The notes beneath the pieces were generated by a model, which was not told where the DNA came from, searched no databases, and saw nothing but the letters and a program-made list of their open reading frames with translations. From the NCBI RefSeq assembly GCF_018252635.1, contig NZ_JAGTXM010000002.1, forward strand, positions 762,962-826,961: a stretch of DNA of 64,000 nucleotides, given 5' to 3'. Below, in pieces: positions 62,287 to 64,000 of the stretch. Position 1 is the first letter of the stretch, and each line of letters opens with the position of its first letter. The DNA comes from Citrobacter amalonaticus. Lineage in GTDB: Bacteria; Pseudomonadota; Gammaproteobacteria; Enterobacterales; Enterobacteriaceae. The position numbers and the translations under genes are program-made.

Positions 62287-63166
62287 AACCACCGCCCTTC
62301 CCCGCACGCTGTTTGACGCGTACGCCCATCTGGCGTGGCGCGCAATGCTGACGGAAGTGAACCTGTCGCCAAAACCCGGGCTGGTCGATCGTCTGAACTG
62401 CGGCGCGCATAAAGATATGTCGCTGACGGATTTTCACCGCAGCGCGTTGGCGATTCAGGCCTGGCTGCCGCGTTTTATTGAATACGGCGCATGCTGCGCA
62501 CAGATGCCGGCCGACACCGTATTAAACGGCTTACGCCCGTTAGGCATGGCCTGTGAAGCGGACATGTTTCGCGCCACCGCCGGTGTGAACACCCATAAGG
62601 GCAGCATTTTTTCTCTCGGTCTGCTGTGTGCCGCCATTGGCCGTCTGCATCAACAGCAGCAAACCATTACCCCGGAAACGATCTGTATCACCGCCGCCCG
62701 CTTTTGCCGCGGACTGACCGAGCGCGAACTGCGCAACAACAATCAACAAATCACGGCAGGCCAGCGACTTTATCAGCAACTGGGATTAACCGGCGCACGC
62801 GGCGAAGCCGAAGCGGGATACCCGTTGGTTATCCACCATGCGCTTCCGCATTATCGCGCCCTGCTAGCCGGGGGACGCGATCCCGAGCTGGCGTTGCTGG
62901 ACACTTTACTTCTGCTGATTGCGCGCAACGGCGACACCAACGTGGCCTCGCGCGGTGGCGCGGCAGGACTGCGCTGGATACAGCAGCAGGCAAACGCATT
63001 GTTACAACAAGGGGGCATCCGAACCCCCGCCGATCTCGATCGCCTGCATCAGTTCGACAACCACTGCATTGAACGCAATCTCAGCCCTGGCGGCAGTGCC
63101 GACCTGCTGATCGTGACGTGGTTTTTAGCCCAGATTTCTCAAGTTAAACATTTACAAAATTATTGA
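62258..63166 (+). CDS. citG: 2-(5''-triphosphoribosyl)-3'-dephospho-CoA synthase CitG
   Basis: A 302-residue enzyme that makes the citrate lyase prosthetic-group precursor from dephospho-CoA and ATP. Conserved segments are [20 protein letters not shown] (near residues 35-54), [24 protein letters not shown] and [11 protein letters not shown]. Start at ATG 62258 is chosen because GGAGG sits 9 nt before it; ATG 62276 is the alternative (296 aa, nearer the 292 aa of E. coli) but has no ribosome-binding site. Confidence 0.94.
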   Translation: MLPIPNMPVETTALPRTLFDAYAHLAWRAMLTEVNLSPKPGLVDRLNCGAHKDMSLTDFHRSALAIQAWLPRFIEYGACCAQMPADTVLNGLRPLGMACEADMFRATAGVNTHKGSIFSLGLLCAAIGRLHQQQQTITPETICITAARFCRGLTERELRNNNQQITAGQRLYQQLGLTGARGEAEAGYPLVIHHALPHYRALLAGGRDPELALLDTLLLLIARNGDTNVASRGGAAGLRWIQQQANALLQQGGIRTPADLDRLHQFDNHCIERNLSPGGSADLLIVTWFLAQISQVKHLQNY

Positions 63167-63191
63167 AAAGATCCTTTCCGGAGAATCACTT

Positions 63192-64000
63192 ATGTCTTTA
63201 TCGAAAGATAGTATATGGAAGTTGTTGGCCCCCCTGGTCGTTATGGGCGTCATGTTTCTTATCCCTGTCCCGGACGGCATGCCCCCTCAGGCATGGCATT
63301 ACTTCGCCGTTTTCGTGGCGATGATCGTCGGTATGATCCTGGAGCCAATTCCGGCTACCGCGATCAGCTTTATCGCCGTGACCATCTGCGTAATTGGCAG
63401 CAACTACCTGCTGTTTGATGCCAAAGAGCTTGCAGACCCGGCATTCGACGCCGGTAAACAGGCGCTGAAATGGGGGCTGGCAGGATTCTCCAGCACCACC
63501 GTCTGGCTGGTATTCGGTGCGTTTATCTTCGCTCTGGGCTACGAAGTCACCGGTCTTGGCCGTCGCATCGCGCTGTTCCTGGTGAAATTCATGGGCAAAC
63601 GCACCCTGACGCTGGGCTATGCGATTGTCATTATCGATATTCTGCTGGCGCCGTTTACGCCATCCAACACCGCCCGTACCGGGGGCACTGTGTTCCCGGT
63701 AATCAAAAACCTGCCGCCACTGTTTAAATCGTTCCCGAACGATCCATCCGCGCGTCGTATCGGCGGTTACCTGATGTGGATGATGGTTATCAGTACCAGC
63801 CTGAGCTCTTCGATGTTCGTCACGGGCGCGGCACCAAACGTGCTGGGCCTGGAGTTTGTCAGCAAAATCGCCGGTGTGCAGATCAGCTGGCTGCAGTGGT
63901 TCCTCAGCTTCCTGCCGGTCGGTATCATTTTGCTGATCGTGGCACCTTGGCTCTCTTATGTTCTCTATAAGCCTGAAGTCACACACAGCGCGGAAGTCGC
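63192..64000 (+). CDS. citT: Citrate:succinate antiporter CitT (cut by window end)
   Basis: The first 269 codons of a DASS-family transporter starting MSLSKDSIWKLLAP; the gene runs off the window. Membrane helices begin at about 11-27, 36-60 and 83-110. The DASS/SLC13 signatures GFSSTTVWLVFGAFIFALG, APFTPSNTARTGGT and SSSMFVTGAAPN are present. It imports citrate in exchange for succinate made by citrate fermentation. It lies 25 bp after citG, with CCGGAGAATC as ribosome-binding site. Confidence 0.96.
   Translation, partial: MSLSKDSIWKLLAPLVVMGVMFLIPVPDGMPPQAWHYFAVFVAMIVGMILEPIPATAISFIAVTICVIGSNYLLFDAKELADPAFDAGKQALKWGLAGFSSTTVWLVFGAFIFALGYEVTGLGRRIALFLVKFMGKRTLTLGYAIVIIDILLAPFTPSNTARTGGTVFPVIKNLPPLFKSFPNDPSARRIGGYLMWMMVISTSLSSSMFVTGAAPNVLGLEFVSKIAGVQISWLQWFLSFLPVGIILLIVAPWLSYVLYKPEVTHSAEV

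Noticed and set aside
63198-63986. A 262-codon minus-strand frame at the window end
   Set aside because: The plus strand here encodes CitT with clear family signatures; the minus-strand frame is His/Gln/Asp-rich shadow sequence.

Overview
The window is chromosomal DNA from a member of the Enterobacteriaceae closely related to Escherichia and Salmonella. Almost every protein is near-identical in length and motif content to its E. coli K-12 or Salmonella homologue as I remember them, and gene order follows the E. coli seqA-to-citT interval. Salmonella-like extras are present (tcuRABC for tricarballylate, cobD beside cobC), as are E. coli/Citrobacter-style REP elements. A Citrobacter species is my best guess; that is an inference, not something the sequence proves. 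I see no phage, transposon, CRISPR array, plasmid gene or broken protein gene, and every complete CDS looks intact.

Layout. 1-2860: first codons of seqA, then ybfF, ybfE (LexA box), fldA and fur with an altered uof leader. 2945-7885: the tricarballylate locus tcuR-tcuABC. 7901-9820: chitoporin genes chiPQ, with a ChiX pairing site and a NagC site. 10080-11794: glnS. 11914-18385: the N-acetylglucosamine locus nagE / nagBAC-nagD with its operators. 18615-20318: asnB. 20504-21225: seven tRNAs (Met, Leu, Gln, Gln, Met, Gln, Gln). 21325-28383: ubiF, miaB, phoL(ybeZ), ybeY, ybeX, lnt. 28737-32011: glutamate/aspartate ABC transporter gltIJKL with the SroC region. 32128-41547: rihA, ybeL, leuS, lptE, holA, nadD, cobD/cobC, rsfS, rlmH. 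41577-47157: the rod-shape and peptidoglycan cluster mrdA-mrdB-rlpA-dacA. 47188-50618: ybeD, lipB, ybeF, lipA. 50716-53327: tatE, ybeM, crcB, cspE, pagP. 53356-64000: dcuC, the citrate two-component genes dpiBA, and the citrate lyase operon citCDEFXG-citT, with citT cut by the window edge.

How the parts connect. ChiP imports chitosugars and NagE/NagA/NagB consume GlcNAc; NagC-like operators lie at chiP and between nagE and nagB, so this is one regulon in two adjacent blocks. LipB and LipA make lipoyl groups. MrdA, MrdB, RlpA and DacA shape and trim the wall. Lnt and LptE serve the envelope. DpiAB, CitCDEFXG, CitT and DcuC form an anaerobic citrate/C4-dicarboxylate module, while TcuABC handles the structural analogue tricarballylate aerobically.

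No wholly new system is evident. The items most worth checking are: a frameshifted uof leader before fur; a promoter-plus-terminator pair between pagP and dcuC that could encode an sRNA of about 104 nt; a dyad with T-N11-A spacing upstream of ybeF and another just before tcuA; and a REP element that supplies the stop codon of nagE.
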